Shown here in pieces: positions 9,076 through 17,513 of a stretch of 64,000 nucleotides of DNA (the first letter of the stretch is position 1; every line of letters starts with the position of its first letter). The stretch spans positions 806,001 to 870,000 of the forward strand of contig CBDHCC010000001.1 of the NCBI GenBank assembly GCA_965261015.1, read 5' to 3'. The position numbers were made by a program, and so were the translations under genes. The DNA comes from CBDHCC01 sp965261015 (GTDB taxonomy: Bacteria > Pseudomonadota > Alphaproteobacteria > Sphingomonadales > Sphingomonadaceae). Below the pieces are notes generated by a model. That model was not told the DNA's origin, did not search any database, and worked only from the letters and a program-made list of their open reading frames with translations.

Positions 9076-9210
9076 GGACGGTCCGTCGAGAGGGAAGAGG
9101 GTGCGGCGTTGCGGCCACCGTGTTCCTGGCCCAAAAGGACCTTAACCCGAACTGAAATCGGGACGATCGACAAGGGCCGCAAGAGCGCGGACGAGCAAGG
9201 GAGCGGAGTT

Positions 9211-9744
9211 ATGGTGCACATCGGAACACGGGCGATCGGGATCGCCGCCGCCACCCTGGCCCTTGCCGCCTGCGCGACGATGACGGGAGAGGGGACTCCC
9301 TTCGCCAGCGCGGCGCTGGCCGGATCAGACGGCGCGCCGCGCGGGATGGCGACGCTGGAGCGCGGCGCGGGAACCGCCACGCTGGTGGTCCGGCTGAGCG
9401 GCCTGACGCCGGGTCTGCACGGCGTCCACCTGCACGAGACCGGCCTCTGCGATCCGCCGGGCTTCACGTCGGCGGGCGGTCATTGGAACCCCACCGGGGC
9501 GCAGCACGGCCGACTGAACCCGCAGGGGCCGCACGCCGGCGATCTGGGCAACGTCGCGGTCGATTCGGGCGGGCGGGTGAACGCCCGGCTGGCCCTGCCG
9601 ATGGGCGACGCGGACCTGGAGCGGCTGCTGGACGCCGACGGGGCGGCCGTGATGGTCCATTCCGGACGCGATGACGAGCGGACCGATCCGGGCGGCGACA
9701 GTGGCGAGCGCGTGGCGTGCGGCGTGCTGACCAGTGGCGGTTAA
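9211..9744 (+). CDS. sodC: Cu-Zn superoxide dismutase lipoprotein
   Basis: Encodes 177 aa. A lipobox (LALAAC, Cys21) marks it as a membrane-anchored periplasmic or surface protein. All metal ligands are present: His73, His75, His91 and His150 for copper, with His91, His99, His108 and Asp111 for zinc. The disulfide pair Cys80 and Cys170 and the active-site Arg167 are also conserved. It converts superoxide to peroxide and oxygen outside the cytoplasm. ATG 9211 is preceded by an AAGGGAGCGGAG ribosome binding site. The gene is divergent from the phosphatase operon. Confidence 0.93.
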   Translation: MVHIGTRAIGIAAATLALAACATMTGEGTPFASAALAGSDGAPRGMATLERGAGTATLVVRLSGLTPGLHGVHLHETGLCDPPGFTSAGGHWNPTGAQHGRLNPQGPHAGDLGNVAVDSGGRVNARLALPMGDADLERLLDADGAAVMVHSGRDDERTDPGGDSGERVACGVLTSGG

Positions 9745-9807
9745 CGGACTCTTCAAGCTTCGGGTGCACCCCGTTCTCACCGCAACCGGGGCGTGGGATT
9801 AAAGGCG

Positions 9808-10185
9808 ATGAAGCACGAGACGGTCGACTGTCGCCGCGACTCCCGGCGCCCCACCTACATCACCGGCACGATCAAGAAGGGCGCGCTGGCGAACGCCTGC
9901 TGGGTGCGCGACATTTCGGCCGGCGGCGCCCTCATCTTCGCGGAAGTGCCGCTGGATCGCGGCGATCGCGTGATCCTGTCCGTCGACGACAAGACGCTGG
10001 CGGCCTATATCCGCTGGATCGATTACCCCCTGGCCGGCCTGCAGTTCGAGGAAGGCTCGATGATCAAGGGCGGGGCGGCGGCCAAGGATGGCCCGGTCAC
10101 ACCGGCGGGTCGCCTGCGCGACAATCTGACCAACAGCGACGAAGGCGTGCGCGGCCGCTTGCTGCGATGGTTCAAGGGCATCTGA
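9808..10185 (+). CDS. PilZ domain protein
   Basis: Encodes 125 aa from ATG 9808; GTG 9793 is an alternative start in the same frame. The c-di-GMP binding signature of PilZ is complete: RRDSRR near the N-terminus and VRDISAGGALI, which fits the (D/N)xSxxG element. It is probably a small c-di-GMP receptor. It sits 22 bases upstream of wecB, so it may be co-transcribed and link c-di-GMP with polysaccharide production, but that is inference from position. Confidence 0.85.
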   Translation: MKHETVDCRRDSRRPTYITGTIKKGALANACWVRDISAGGALIFAEVPLDRGDRVILSVDDKTLAAYIRWIDYPLAGLQFEEGSMIKGGAAAKDGPVTPAGRLRDNLTNSDEGVRGRLLRWFKGI

Positions 10186-10207
10186 TCCCGAACGGCGTCG
10201 ACCGGCG

Positions 10208-11320
10208 GTGACCCTGCGCGTCCTGTCGATCTACGGCACCCGTCCCGAGGCCGTGAAGATGGCGCCGGTCGTGCTCGCGCTGGCGGCCGAGCCGGACACC
10301 ACCTCCCTGGTCTGCACCACCGGCCAGCACCGCGAGTTGCTGGATCGGGTGAACGAGACCTTCGGCATCCGGCCGGACGCGGATCTGGCGCTGATGCGCG
10401 AAGGCCAGAACCTGACCCACATCACGAGCGGCGTGCTGGAGCGATTGCCCGAGGTGTTCGAGCGGCTGCGTCCCGACATCGTGCTGGTCCACGGCGACAC
10501 CACCACCTCCTTCGCCGCGGCGCTCGCCTCCTTCTACGCGGGCCTGCCGGTCGGCCATGTCGAGGCGGGGCTGCGGACGGGCGACCTGTCCTCGCCCTGG
10601 CCCGAAGAAGCGAATCGTCAGCTGACGGGGCGGCTGGCGGCCACCCACTTCGCACCCACCGAACAGGCGCGTCGCAACCTGCTGGCCGAGGGTATCGGCG
10701 ACGACCGCATCCTGGTGACCGGCAACACCGTGATCGACGCCCTGATGCTGGCGCGCGCCCGGATCGGTCCCGACGAGCGGCGGACGCTGCCGCCGATCGA
10801 CCCCGCCAAGCGGCTGATCCTGGTGACGGGACACCGGCGCGAGAACCAAGCCGGCGGTCTGGAACGCACCTGTCGCGCCCTGGCGGCGCTGGCGCGGCGC
10901 GGCGACGTGCAGGTGGTCTATCCCGTGCACCCGAACCCCGTGGTCCGCGCGACGGCGCGGGCGGTGCTGGGCGACTGTCCCGACGTGACGCTGGTCGAGC
11001 CGCTCGACTACCTCCCCTTCGTCGCGCTGCTGGATCGCGCCCATCTGATCGTGACCGACTCCGGTGGGGTGCAGGAAGAGGCGCCAGCGCTCGGCGTGCC
11101 GGTTCTGGTCACGCGGGACACCACGGAACGGCCGGAGGCTGTGGCGGCGGGAACGGTGCGTCTGGTGGGCACGTCGGAGGCGGCCCTGTTCGAGGCCGCG
11201 ACCCGGCTGCTCGACGACCCGGCGCACCACGCGGCGATGGCGCGAGCCATCAACCCCTATGGCGACGGCCACGCCGCGGCCCGCATCGTGCGGCACTTGC
11301 TGGCCGCCGCGAGAGCTTGA
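10208..11320 (+). CDS. wecB: UDP-N-acetylglucosamine 2-epimerase (non-hydrolysing)
   Basis: Encodes 370 aa from GTG 10208. It interconverts UDP-GlcNAc and UDP-ManNAc. Family motifs are clear: YGTRPEAVKMAP at the N-terminus, GHVEAGLRTGD, TGHRREN and TDSGGVQEEAP in the UDP-binding half. Length is typical of bacterial WecB/MnaA. The product is the substrate of WecC, encoded on the opposite strand at 13010-14323, giving UDP-ManNAcA for an envelope glycan. Confidence 0.93.
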   Translation: MTLRVLSIYGTRPEAVKMAPVVLALAAEPDTTSLVCTTGQHRELLDRVNETFGIRPDADLALMREGQNLTHITSGVLERLPEVFERLRPDIVLVHGDTTTSFAAALASFYAGLPVGHVEAGLRTGDLSSPWPEEANRQLTGRLAATHFAPTEQARRNLLAEGIGDDRILVTGNTVIDALMLARARIGPDERRTLPPIDPAKRLILVTGHRRENQAGGLERTCRALAALARRGDVQVVYPVHPNPVVRATARAVLGDCPDVTLVEPLDYLPFVALLDRAHLIVTDSGGVQEEAPALGVPVLVTRDTTERPEAVAAGTVRLVGTSEAALFEAATRLLDDPAHHAAMARAINPYGDGHAAARIVRHLLAAARA

Positions 11321-11333
11321 CGATCGCTTTATG

Positions 11334-11353
11334 TTGTTGCAGAAATGCAACAA
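11334..11353. promoter_or_regulatory. Perfect inverted repeat TTGTTGCA-GAAA-TGCAACAA
   Basis: An 8-bp perfect inverted repeat with a GAAA loop lies just after wecB and upstream of the small membrane protein gene. There is no T tract, so it is a weak candidate terminator; an operator or an RNA hairpin is equally possible. Confidence 0.5.
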
Positions 11354-11373
11354 AGTACGGCGAGGTACGATCG

Positions 11374-11400
11374 ACGGACCATTTCGTACGGTTGGTCCGT
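11374..11400. promoter_or_regulatory. Inverted repeat ACGGACCA-N11-TGGTCCGT
   Basis: Eight bases, perfectly complementary, are separated by 11 bases. The element lies about 125 bases upstream of the small membrane protein start and 20 bases after another inverted repeat. It could be an operator for a dimeric regulator or part of a 5' untranslated hairpin. Confidence 0.4.
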
Positions 11401-11525
11401 TACTGGGTTGCGATCTTGCGAGGTTCTGTTAGGGACCGCGTAGGTCGTGCCGCGTTGCGCGAGTGACGTCGATCGTCGGCGGGGCATGTGACGACCATTT
11501 GAATGAACAGTACTGGAGATACCCT

Positions 11526-11774
11526 ATGAACGTCATCAAGAAGATGATGATCGCGGCTGGCACGGCTTCCGTCGCGCTCGCTCCCATCGCGGCCACCGCC
11601 GCCACCCCGGTTCCGGCCACCGTCGCGGCGCGCGCCGCTCCGGCTTCGGTCAATGACAGCGAGCTTCGCGGTCGTGGGTCGGGCGTGATCATCGCCATCC
11701 TGGCGGCTGCGCTGATCATCGTCGGCATCGTGATCGCCGCCGATGAGGACGGTGACAACCCCGTCAGCCCGTAA
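11526..11774 (+). CDS. Small secreted or membrane protein, unknown function
   Basis: Encodes 82 aa from ATG 11526, preceded by GGAG at a suitable distance. An N-terminal signal peptide ends in the region PIAATAATP, and a second hydrophobic segment, SGVIIAILAAALIIVGIVIA, is followed by an acidic tail (ADEDGDNPVSP). This organisation fits a small envelope protein with one membrane helix. Proteins of this shape occur near exopolysaccharide genes in sphingomonads, but I know of no assigned function. It has its own long leader and a strong terminator, which suggests abundant independent expression. Confidence 0.75.
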   Translation: MNVIKKMMIAAGTASVALAPIAATAATPVPATVAARAAPASVNDSELRGRGSGVIIAILAAALIIVGIVIAADEDGDNPVSP

Positions 11775-11800
11775 CGGTTGTTCGGCACGATCGTGCAAGG

Positions 11801-11831
11801 AAGGGCTCGGTTTCGACCGGGCCCTTTTTTT
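11801..11831 (+). terminator. Rho-independent terminator after the small membrane protein
   Basis: AAGGGCTCGG and CCGGGCCCTT form a 10-bp stem with one G-U pair around a TTTCGA loop, running into seven T residues. It lies 26 bases after the stop codon at 11774. Confidence 0.92.
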
Positions 11832-11912
11832 GCGTTCGGCGCTCAGTCGGCGGCGGGCTGGATCGACGCGGCGGCCCGCGCCCTCGTCGGTCGGACTCGT
11901 CCGGCGCGCGGT

Positions 11913-12938
11913 CTATGACTTGCGCGCTTGCACCACGTCCTTGACCCGCTGAGACTCGCCGCGCGGGATCACCAGGACGTCATCGGCCGTGGCGATCACG
12001 ATCACGTTCGCCACGCCGCTGATGGTCACGGATCGGCCGTCGGAATGGGCGCGCGATCCCGGCGCGTCCAGCAACAGGACGCCCGGATCGGTGTGGCCCC
12101 GGCCGTCCATCAGCTCTCCCAAGCTGTCCCAGCTGCCCACGTCCGACCAGCCCATCGACACGGGCACGCAGCCGACGCGGTCCGACCGCTCCATCACCCC
12201 CACATCGATCGACACCGATGGGCAGTCGTCCATCGCCTGCCGGTCGGGCTCGACAAGGGGACCGTCTGAACATCCGACCGCCGCCTCCACCGCGCGAGCG
12301 ACGGCAGGCTCGTGCGCGCGGAGCGCGTCCAGGATCGCGTCGGCGCGGAACAGGAAGATCCCCGCGTTCCAATAATGGTGGCCCCGCGCCAACATCGTCT
12401 CGGCGCGCGCCCGGTCCGGCTTTTCCACGAAGCCCCGCACGGGTCGCACCGCCCGCTCCGCCTCGTCCACCGCGATGTAGCCATAGCCCGTTTCCGGTCC
12501 CGTCGGCTCGATACCGAAGGTGATCAGTTGGCCGGCCTCGGCCGCTCCGGTGGCCAGTTCGATGGCGCGATGGAAGGCGCCGATGTCCTCGATCGCGTGG
12601 TCGGACGGCATCACCAGCAAAAGTGTGTCCGGGGAGGGCGCGAGGCGCGCGGCCAGACCGATCGCGGCGGCCGTGTTGCGGGCGACAGGTTCCAGCACGA
12701 CGCGGGCGTCCGCGATGTCGGCCTTCGCCAGCTGCTCCAGAAGCAGGTCCCGATGGCGGGCGGACCCGACCACGATCGGCGGTCCGAAGGCGCGGCGGTC
12801 GGCCACCCGGGCGAGGCTCTGTTGAAGCAGCGAACTGCCGCCGATCAGGTTCAGGAACTGCTTGGGGCGTTCCTCCGTCGACACGGGCCACAACCGGGTT
12901 CCCGAGCCACCGGACAGGATGACGGGGGTGATGGTCAT
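11913..12938 (-). CDS. manC: Mannose-1-phosphate guanylyltransferase
   Basis: Encodes 341 aa from ATG 12938. It makes GDP-mannose from mannose-1-phosphate and GTP. The nucleotidyl-transferase signature LSGGSGTRLWPVSTEERPKQ is at the N-terminus, and FVEKPDRA and YWNAGIFLF follow. The protein is the short form, with only part of the beta-helix region and no phosphomannose isomerase domain of the kind in bifunctional AlgA/ManC. A longer reading frame upstream has no support. It is encoded downstream of wecC on the same strand with a 71-base gap and may share its transcript. Confidence 0.9.
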   Translation of the reverse strand: MTITPVILSGGSGTRLWPVSTEERPKQFLNLIGGSSLLQQSLARVADRRAFGPPIVVGSARHRDLLLEQLAKADIADARVVLEPVARNTAAAIGLAARLAPSPDTLLLVMPSDHAIEDIGAFHRAIELATGAAEAGQLITFGIEPTGPETGYGYIAVDEAERAVRPVRGFVEKPDRARAETMLARGHHYWNAGIFLFRADAILDALRAHEPAVARAVEAAVGCSDGPLVEPDRQAMDDCPSVSIDVGVMERSDRVGCVPVSMGWSDVGSWDSLGELMDGRGHTDPGVLLLDAPGSRAHSDGRSVTISGVANVIVIATADDVLVIPRGESQRVKDVVQARKS

Positions 12939-13009
12939 GCGCGCGAAGGTCCTTGAGGGTCCGGTCCCCGGCACCTAACGCATAGGCGGCGTTTGGAAAA
13001 GTGGTATGC

Positions 13010-14323
13010 TCAGGCCGCTCGCAGCGCGTCCGCCGGCACGCCGGTGGGCTCGGCGGCGGCCGCGCGCCACACGCCGCGGCAATCGTAGCTGGCCACGAAC
13101 GGCGGCGGCGCGTCCGACCGGAACTCGGCATGGTCGACCAGCATCAGGCCCAGCGCGCACGCCTGCTGCGCGACGTCGAGGTCCATCAGCGTCGCTCCGG
13201 TGAGCGCCAGGCCGGGGGGCAGGGCGGAGACGTGGGGGTCGACGAGCACGATGCGGTCCCCGAAGCGCTCGGCGAGCGTCGTGGCGATCCGCAGGGCTGG
13301 GCTCTCCCGCAGGTCGTCGACGTCGGGTTTGAAGGTGAGGCCAAGGCAGGCCATCCGCGTGTCCGGGTGCGCCTCCAGAAGCGCCACCGCCTGGGCCAGC
13401 ACATGATCGGCCTTGCCATCGTTGACGCCGCGCGCGGTGCGGATCAGCGGGGTGAGGTCGGGGGCGGCCGCCACCAGGAACCACGGATCGACCGCGATGC
13501 AGTGGCCGCCGACGCCCGGCCCGGGCTTCAGGATGTTGACGCGCGGGTGGCGATTGGCCAGCGCGATCGCCTCCCACACGTCCACGCCCACCCGCTCGGC
13601 CACCAGCGACAGCTCGTTGGCGAAGGCGATGCCGACATCGCGGCTGGCATTCTCCATCAGTTTGACCATTTCCGCCGTGCGCGCGGTGGTGAGCACGCAT
13701 TCGCCGTCCACGAAGCGGCGATAGAACGCCTGGGCCGCCTCGGAACTGGCGCGGTCGATGCCGCCCACGGAGCGCGCATTGGCGACCAGTTCCTGCAGCA
13801 CCCGGCCCGGCAGCACGCGCTCCGGACAATAGGCGACGTGGCAGTCCGCCCGATCGGACAGCCCCGGCATCGCCAGGTCCGGCCGCAGCCGCGCCAGCAG
13901 GTCGCGGACCTGTTCGGTGGTGCCGATCGGGCAGGTGGACTCCAGGATCACCAGGTTGCCGGCCACGAGCACCGGCGCGATCGCGCGCGCGGCGGACAGC
14001 ACGAAGGACAGGTCGGGCCGGTGCGCGTCGTCGGACGGGGTGGGCACCGCGATCACGAAGATGTCGGCGGGCCGGGGTGCCAGCGCTGCGGTGATCCGCC
14101 CGGCGGCGACCATGTCGCGCACCAGCTCCTCCAGCCCCGTCTCCTCGATGTGGATACGCCCGCCGTTCACGGTGTCCACCACGCGCGACAAGGTGTCGAC
14201 ACCCCACACGGCCAGGCCCGCGCGCGCGACGACGGCGGCGGTCGGCAGGCCGATATAGCCCAGTCCGAGGATGCAGACCGAGGGATTGCTGTTCGTCTGT
14301 TCCAACGTCCGCACCATCGACAA
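13010..14323 (-). CDS. wecC: UDP-N-acetyl-D-mannosamine dehydrogenase
   Basis: Encodes 437 aa. It oxidises UDP-ManNAc to UDP-ManNAcA. The Rossmann fold starts VCILGLGYIGLPTAAVVA, and GPGVGGHCIAVDPWFL carries the catalytic cysteine and the HCIAVDP element that separates WecC from UDP-glucose dehydrogenases. LTFKPDVDDLRESPAL lies in the C-terminal domain. Together with WecB (10208-11320) it supplies an acidic aminosugar for capsule, exopolysaccharide or an enterobacterial-common-antigen-like glycan. The first residues before PSVCIL are less conserved, so the start may be a few codons downstream. Confidence 0.92.
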   Translation of the reverse strand: MSMVRTLEQTNSNPSVCILGLGYIGLPTAAVVARAGLAVWGVDTLSRVVDTVNGGRIHIEETGLEELVRDMVAAGRITAALAPRPADIFVIAVPTPSDDAHRPDLSFVLSAARAIAPVLVAGNLVILESTCPIGTTEQVRDLLARLRPDLAMPGLSDRADCHVAYCPERVLPGRVLQELVANARSVGGIDRASSEAAQAFYRRFVDGECVLTTARTAEMVKLMENASRDVGIAFANELSLVAERVGVDVWEAIALANRHPRVNILKPGPGVGGHCIAVDPWFLVAAAPDLTPLIRTARGVNDGKADHVLAQAVALLEAHPDTRMACLGLTFKPDVDDLRESPALRIATTLAERFGDRIVLVDPHVSALPPGLALTGATLMDLDVAQQACALGLMLVDHAEFRSDAPPPFVASYDCRGVWRAAAAEPTGVPADALRAA

Positions 14324-14390
14324 GCCGCCGTCCCGACGACGACGAGCGGACCCTAGACGGTCGCGCGCTAAGGCGCGATTAACGGATCGG

Positions 14391-15362
14391 TCAGGCGGCC
14401 AGCCGGTCGCCGACCCGTTCGTCGAAATAGGAGATGGTGCGCGCCAGTCCGTCCGACAGCGGCACCTTGGGGGTCCAGTCGAGCAGGCGACGGGCCTGCG
14501 CGATGTCGGGTCGACGCTGGCGCGGGTCGTCCTGCGGCAGCGGCCGGTGCTCCAGCACGCTCTTGGACCCGGTGGCCGCGATCACGCGCTCGGCGAGCTC
14601 CCGGATGGTGAATTCGTCCGGATTGCCCAGGTTGATCGGCCCCGTCACGGTGTCGGGCGTCGCCATCAGCTTAAGGAACCCGTCGACCAGGTCGTCGACA
14701 TAGCAAAAGGACCGCGTCTGCTCGCCCGTGCCGTACAATGTGATCGGCTCGTCCGCGAGCGCCTGAGTGATGAAGTTCGAGACCACCCGGCCATCGGCGT
14801 GGTGCATCCGCGGGCCGTAGGTATTGAAGATTCGGGCGACCTTGATCCGCACCCCGTTCTGACGGTGATAGTCGAAGAACAGCGTCTCGGCACACCGCTT
14901 GCCCTCGTCATAGCAGGCGCGGGGACCGATCGGGTTCACATGCCCCCAATAGTCTTCGGTCTGAGGATGGACGTGCGGATCGCCGTACACCTCGCTGGTC
15001 GACGCCTGCAGGATGGGACAGCCCAGGCGCTTGGCGAGGCCCAGCATGTTGATGGCGCCCAGGACACTGGTCTTGGTCGTCTGCACCGGATCGTGCTGAT
15101 AGTGGATCGGGGAGGCGGGGCAGGCGAGGTTGTAGATTTCGTCGACTTCGACGAACAACGGCTGGCCGACATCGTGCCGCAGGAAGTCGAAACACGGGTT
15201 GCCGGACAGATGCTCGATGTTGCGCTTGGACCCGGTGAACAGGTTGTCGACGCAGAGAACCTCGTGACCCTCTGCCAACAGCCGGTCGATCAGGTGGGAT
15301 CCGACAAAGCCCGCTCCGCCCGTGACCAGCACCTTCTTGCGAATGTCATACGCCCGCGTCAC
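14391..15362 (-). CDS. UDP-glucuronate decarboxylase (UDP-xylose synthase)
   Basis: Encodes 323 aa from a GTG start. It is an extended short-chain dehydrogenase: VLVTGGAGFVGSHLIDRLL binds NAD, STSEVYGDP carries the catalytic Ser/Thr, and YDEGKRCAETLFFDY carries the Tyr-x3-Lys pair. YDEGKR and NTYGPRMHHADGRVV are characteristic of UDP-glucuronate decarboxylases (UXS). It converts the product of ugd to UDP-xylose. It is separated from wecC by about 70 bases on the same strand. Confidence 0.9.
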   Translation of the reverse strand: MTRAYDIRKKVLVTGGAGFVGSHLIDRLLAEGHEVLCVDNLFTGSKRNIEHLSGNPCFDFLRHDVGQPLFVEVDEIYNLACPASPIHYQHDPVQTTKTSVLGAINMLGLAKRLGCPILQASTSEVYGDPHVHPQTEDYWGHVNPIGPRACYDEGKRCAETLFFDYHRQNGVRIKVARIFNTYGPRMHHADGRVVSNFITQALADEPITLYGTGEQTRSFCYVDDLVDGFLKLMATPDTVTGPINLGNPDEFTIRELAERVIAATGSKSVLEHRPLPQDDPRQRRPDIAQARRLLDWTPKVPLSDGLARTISYFDERVGDRLAA

Positions 15363-15469
15363 GCCGCACTCCCTCTTTGTTCAAGAAGCTGTGTGAACTG
15401 AACGAGCCGTCGATGCAACGCCGCAGCGGCGATGGGCGCGGCGCGCAGGCCCGCCCGTCGCCGCTTCGA

Positions 15470-16471
15470 TCAGATCGTGCCAGACCCCTGCGAACCTTCG
15501 GTGGCCGAACCCCCGCGCATCCCGCTCGCAATCGGCGTGGCACCGACCGCATTGCCCGGTGTCGCGACGCCCGAGCCTGACCGGGTCGCCCCGCCGTCCA
15601 GAGAGGCGTCCGCCTTGTCGAGGGCGCTCTGCGCGCCAGCCGCCACCTTCTCCTTGCCGCGTTCCGCCAGTTGCGCCGCCTTCGCCTGACCCTTGTCGGC
15701 CAGATCGGACGCCGCGTCCCGCGCCTGATCGCCGAGCGAGCCCAGGGTCTCGTCCTCGAAGTGGCTGTCCGGAATGACGGCACCCAGGATCGCGCCCACG
15801 GCGGCGGCGATCAGGCCGCCCACCATCGGGTTCTGTTCGAAGGCACGCTCGGTCCCCGCGCTGGCGCGACGACCGAGGTCGCGCGCGGAGGTCGCCGCCG
15901 ACGATGCCCCATCGCTCAGATGCTGGCCACCCTCGCTCAAGGCGTCGCCGAAGGAGCTGGTTTTCTGGCGCAGGGTGTCGCTCGCCTGGTCCAGCCGCTG
16001 GCGAAAGGCGGACTCGTCCTCCTCGTGCCCCTGTTCCAGCATGAAGTAGTTCGCCCGCGCCGTGTCCCGCCGCCTGCGATAGCTCTCGGCGCTCTCCGCG
16101 TCGCGATGTTCGACCGCGTTCATATGCGCCAGATAGCTGGCGTGATGCGGATCGGACGGCCGGGCCGGCACGTCGCGGTTCGACCCTCCACCGATCCGGT
16201 CGGCGAGCGAGGACAGGCCGGACTTCACCGAACGGCCGGTGCGCCCCGACGCCAGCATCAGCGCGCCGGCGCCGATCAGGCCGATGGCAATCGGATTGGT
16301 CCGCGCCGCCTCGACCAGCTTGTCCGACCCGTCGGCTTCGTCCCCGATCAACGAGTTCATGAGGGATCGTGGCGAGAACCGCTCCTGCAGCGCTTCGACC
16401 GTGTCGCTAATCGTGTTCTGCGTTTCGCGGATGTCCTGCTCGATGGCTTCGGGCGATTGGTTGGTGGTCAT
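15470..16471 (-). CDS. DUF3618-type membrane-associated protein
   Basis: Encodes 333 aa from ATG 16471, with AAGGA upstream. The N-terminus SPEAIEQDIRETQNTISDTV is typical of DUF3618. A hydrophobic segment (NPIAIGLIGAGALMLASG) follows, then a long charged helical region and a second glycine-alanine helix (MVGGLIAAAVGAILGAVIP). The C-terminal third is alanine-lysine rich. It is the last gene of a three-gene minus-strand cluster with a holin-like protein and a small helical protein, an arrangement common in alphaproteobacteria and possibly linked to envelope stress. Function is unknown. Confidence 0.75.
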   Translation of the reverse strand: MTTNQSPEAIEQDIRETQNTISDTVEALQERFSPRSLMNSLIGDEADGSDKLVEAARTNPIAIGLIGAGALMLASGRTGRSVKSGLSSLADRIGGGSNRDVPARPSDPHHASYLAHMNAVEHRDAESAESYRRRRDTARANYFMLEQGHEEDESAFRQRLDQASDTLRQKTSSFGDALSEGGQHLSDGASSAATSARDLGRRASAGTERAFEQNPMVGGLIAAAVGAILGAVIPDSHFEDETLGSLGDQARDAASDLADKGQAKAAQLAERGKEKVAAGAQSALDKADASLDGGATRSGSGVATPGNAVGATPIASGMRGGSATEGSQGSGTI

Positions 16472-16484
16472 GGAGATCAGATCC

Positions 16485-16898
16485 TTACAGGTTGCCGGCC
16501 GCCGCATCGGGCGTGCGCTCGAGGGTGCGCTGGGTGCGGTCCGGGGTCAGTTCGGCGGCGCTCATCTTCTTCGCCGCGCCCAGATAGAGGACGTAGGCGA
16601 CGACCAGAGCGATCACGGCGACGATCAGCAGGCCGAGGCCGAGATTGTCCAACGCGTCGCCCAGCAGAGTGCCCAGCGCCACCAGCAGGACGCCGAGGCC
16701 GGAGATGCCGACCACGGCCGCGCCGAGCATCGCCGTGATCCCGATCTTCAGGTCCGATACGGATTCCTGAACCTCGGCCTTCACAAGCGCCACCTGCTGG
16801 GTGGCCAGATGGGCACCCTGTTCGGTCAGGGTGCGAAGGAGGTCAACGACGTTCGGCTCCGCCACGGACACGTCGGTGGGCGGGTTGGGCGCGCTCAC
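16485..16898 (-). CDS. Phage-holin-3-6-like (DUF1469) membrane protein
   Basis: Encodes 137 aa from GTG 16898, which overlaps the stop of the upstream gene (GTGA). VDLLRTLTEQGAHLATQQVA followed by two predicted membrane helices (IGITAMLGAAVVGISGLGVL and LGLLIVAVIALVVAYVLYLG) matches the YqjE-like holin-superfamily proteins. Despite the name, these chromosomal members are not lysis proteins. It is probably co-transcribed with its neighbours. Confidence 0.8.
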   Translation of the reverse strand: MSAPNPPTDVSVAEPNVVDLLRTLTEQGAHLATQQVALVKAEVQESVSDLKIGITAMLGAAVVGISGLGVLLVALGTLLGDALDNLGLGLLIVAVIALVVAYVLYLGAAKKMSAAELTPDRTQRTLERTPDAAAGNL

Positions 16899-17347
16899 GC
16901 CGACGGTCCGGGGAGCGAGGTGGCGCGATCGGAGCCTCGGGCCGCGCGCGGCGCGCTGGCGGTAAAGACCCGCGCGGCCGCGAAGCCTGCGGCGGCGCAC
17001 GCGCCCAGGAACACGGCCGGGCGCTGCCGCGCGAAGTCACGCAGGTCGGCGGTCAGCTCGGACGAATCCTTGCTCTCCAGTTCGCCCGCCAGCCGCTCCA
17101 CGGACGAGGCCACGCTGCGCAACCCGTTCTTCAGCCAGTCGGGCGTGTCGGACCCCTCAAGATCGGAGCGCGCCGCGTCGAGGGCGGACGACACCTGCTT
17201 CATGCCGTCGGCGACCTGACCCTTCCGCGCGTCGGCCTCGCCGGCCAGCCGGTCGACGGCCTTGTCCTTTAGCGCGCCCGCATCCTGCTTCAGCGATTGC
17301 GCGGTCGCCTCGGCACTGCCGGCGGGGGTCGAGCGGTCGTCGGTCAT
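16895..17347 (-). CDS. Small helical protein with C-terminal membrane segment
   Basis: Encodes 150 aa from ATG 17347, preceded by GGGAG. The protein is largely amphipathic helix (SLKQDAGALKDKAVDRLAGE and GQVADGMKQVSSALDAARSD), with a short hydrophobic segment PAVFLGACAAAGFAAARVF near the C-terminus. It resembles helical stress proteins encoded beside DUF3618 and holin-like genes; no enzymatic motif is seen. It is the first gene of the three-gene unit, divergent from the ferritin-VIT1 gene. Confidence 0.7.
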   Translation of the reverse strand: MTDDRSTPAGSAEATAQSLKQDAGALKDKAVDRLAGEADARKGQVADGMKQVSSALDAARSDLEGSDTPDWLKNGLRSVASSVERLAGELESKDSSELTADLRDFARQRPAVFLGACAAAGFAAARVFTASAPRAARGSDRATSLPGPSA

Positions 17348-17513
17348 TGGCAATCTCCCATCTTCCCAATCCGAACGGCGTAAGAGCCTCGCAGTTCCAG
17401 TAGTTTCGAGGCGATCAGGTCGCCCGGCCGTCGCCCGGCCGTCGCGCCCGGCGAAAAGCTGCTCTACGACACCGTCGGCACGGGCACCGGATCGCCCCAG
17501 GCAGGAGGACCCC

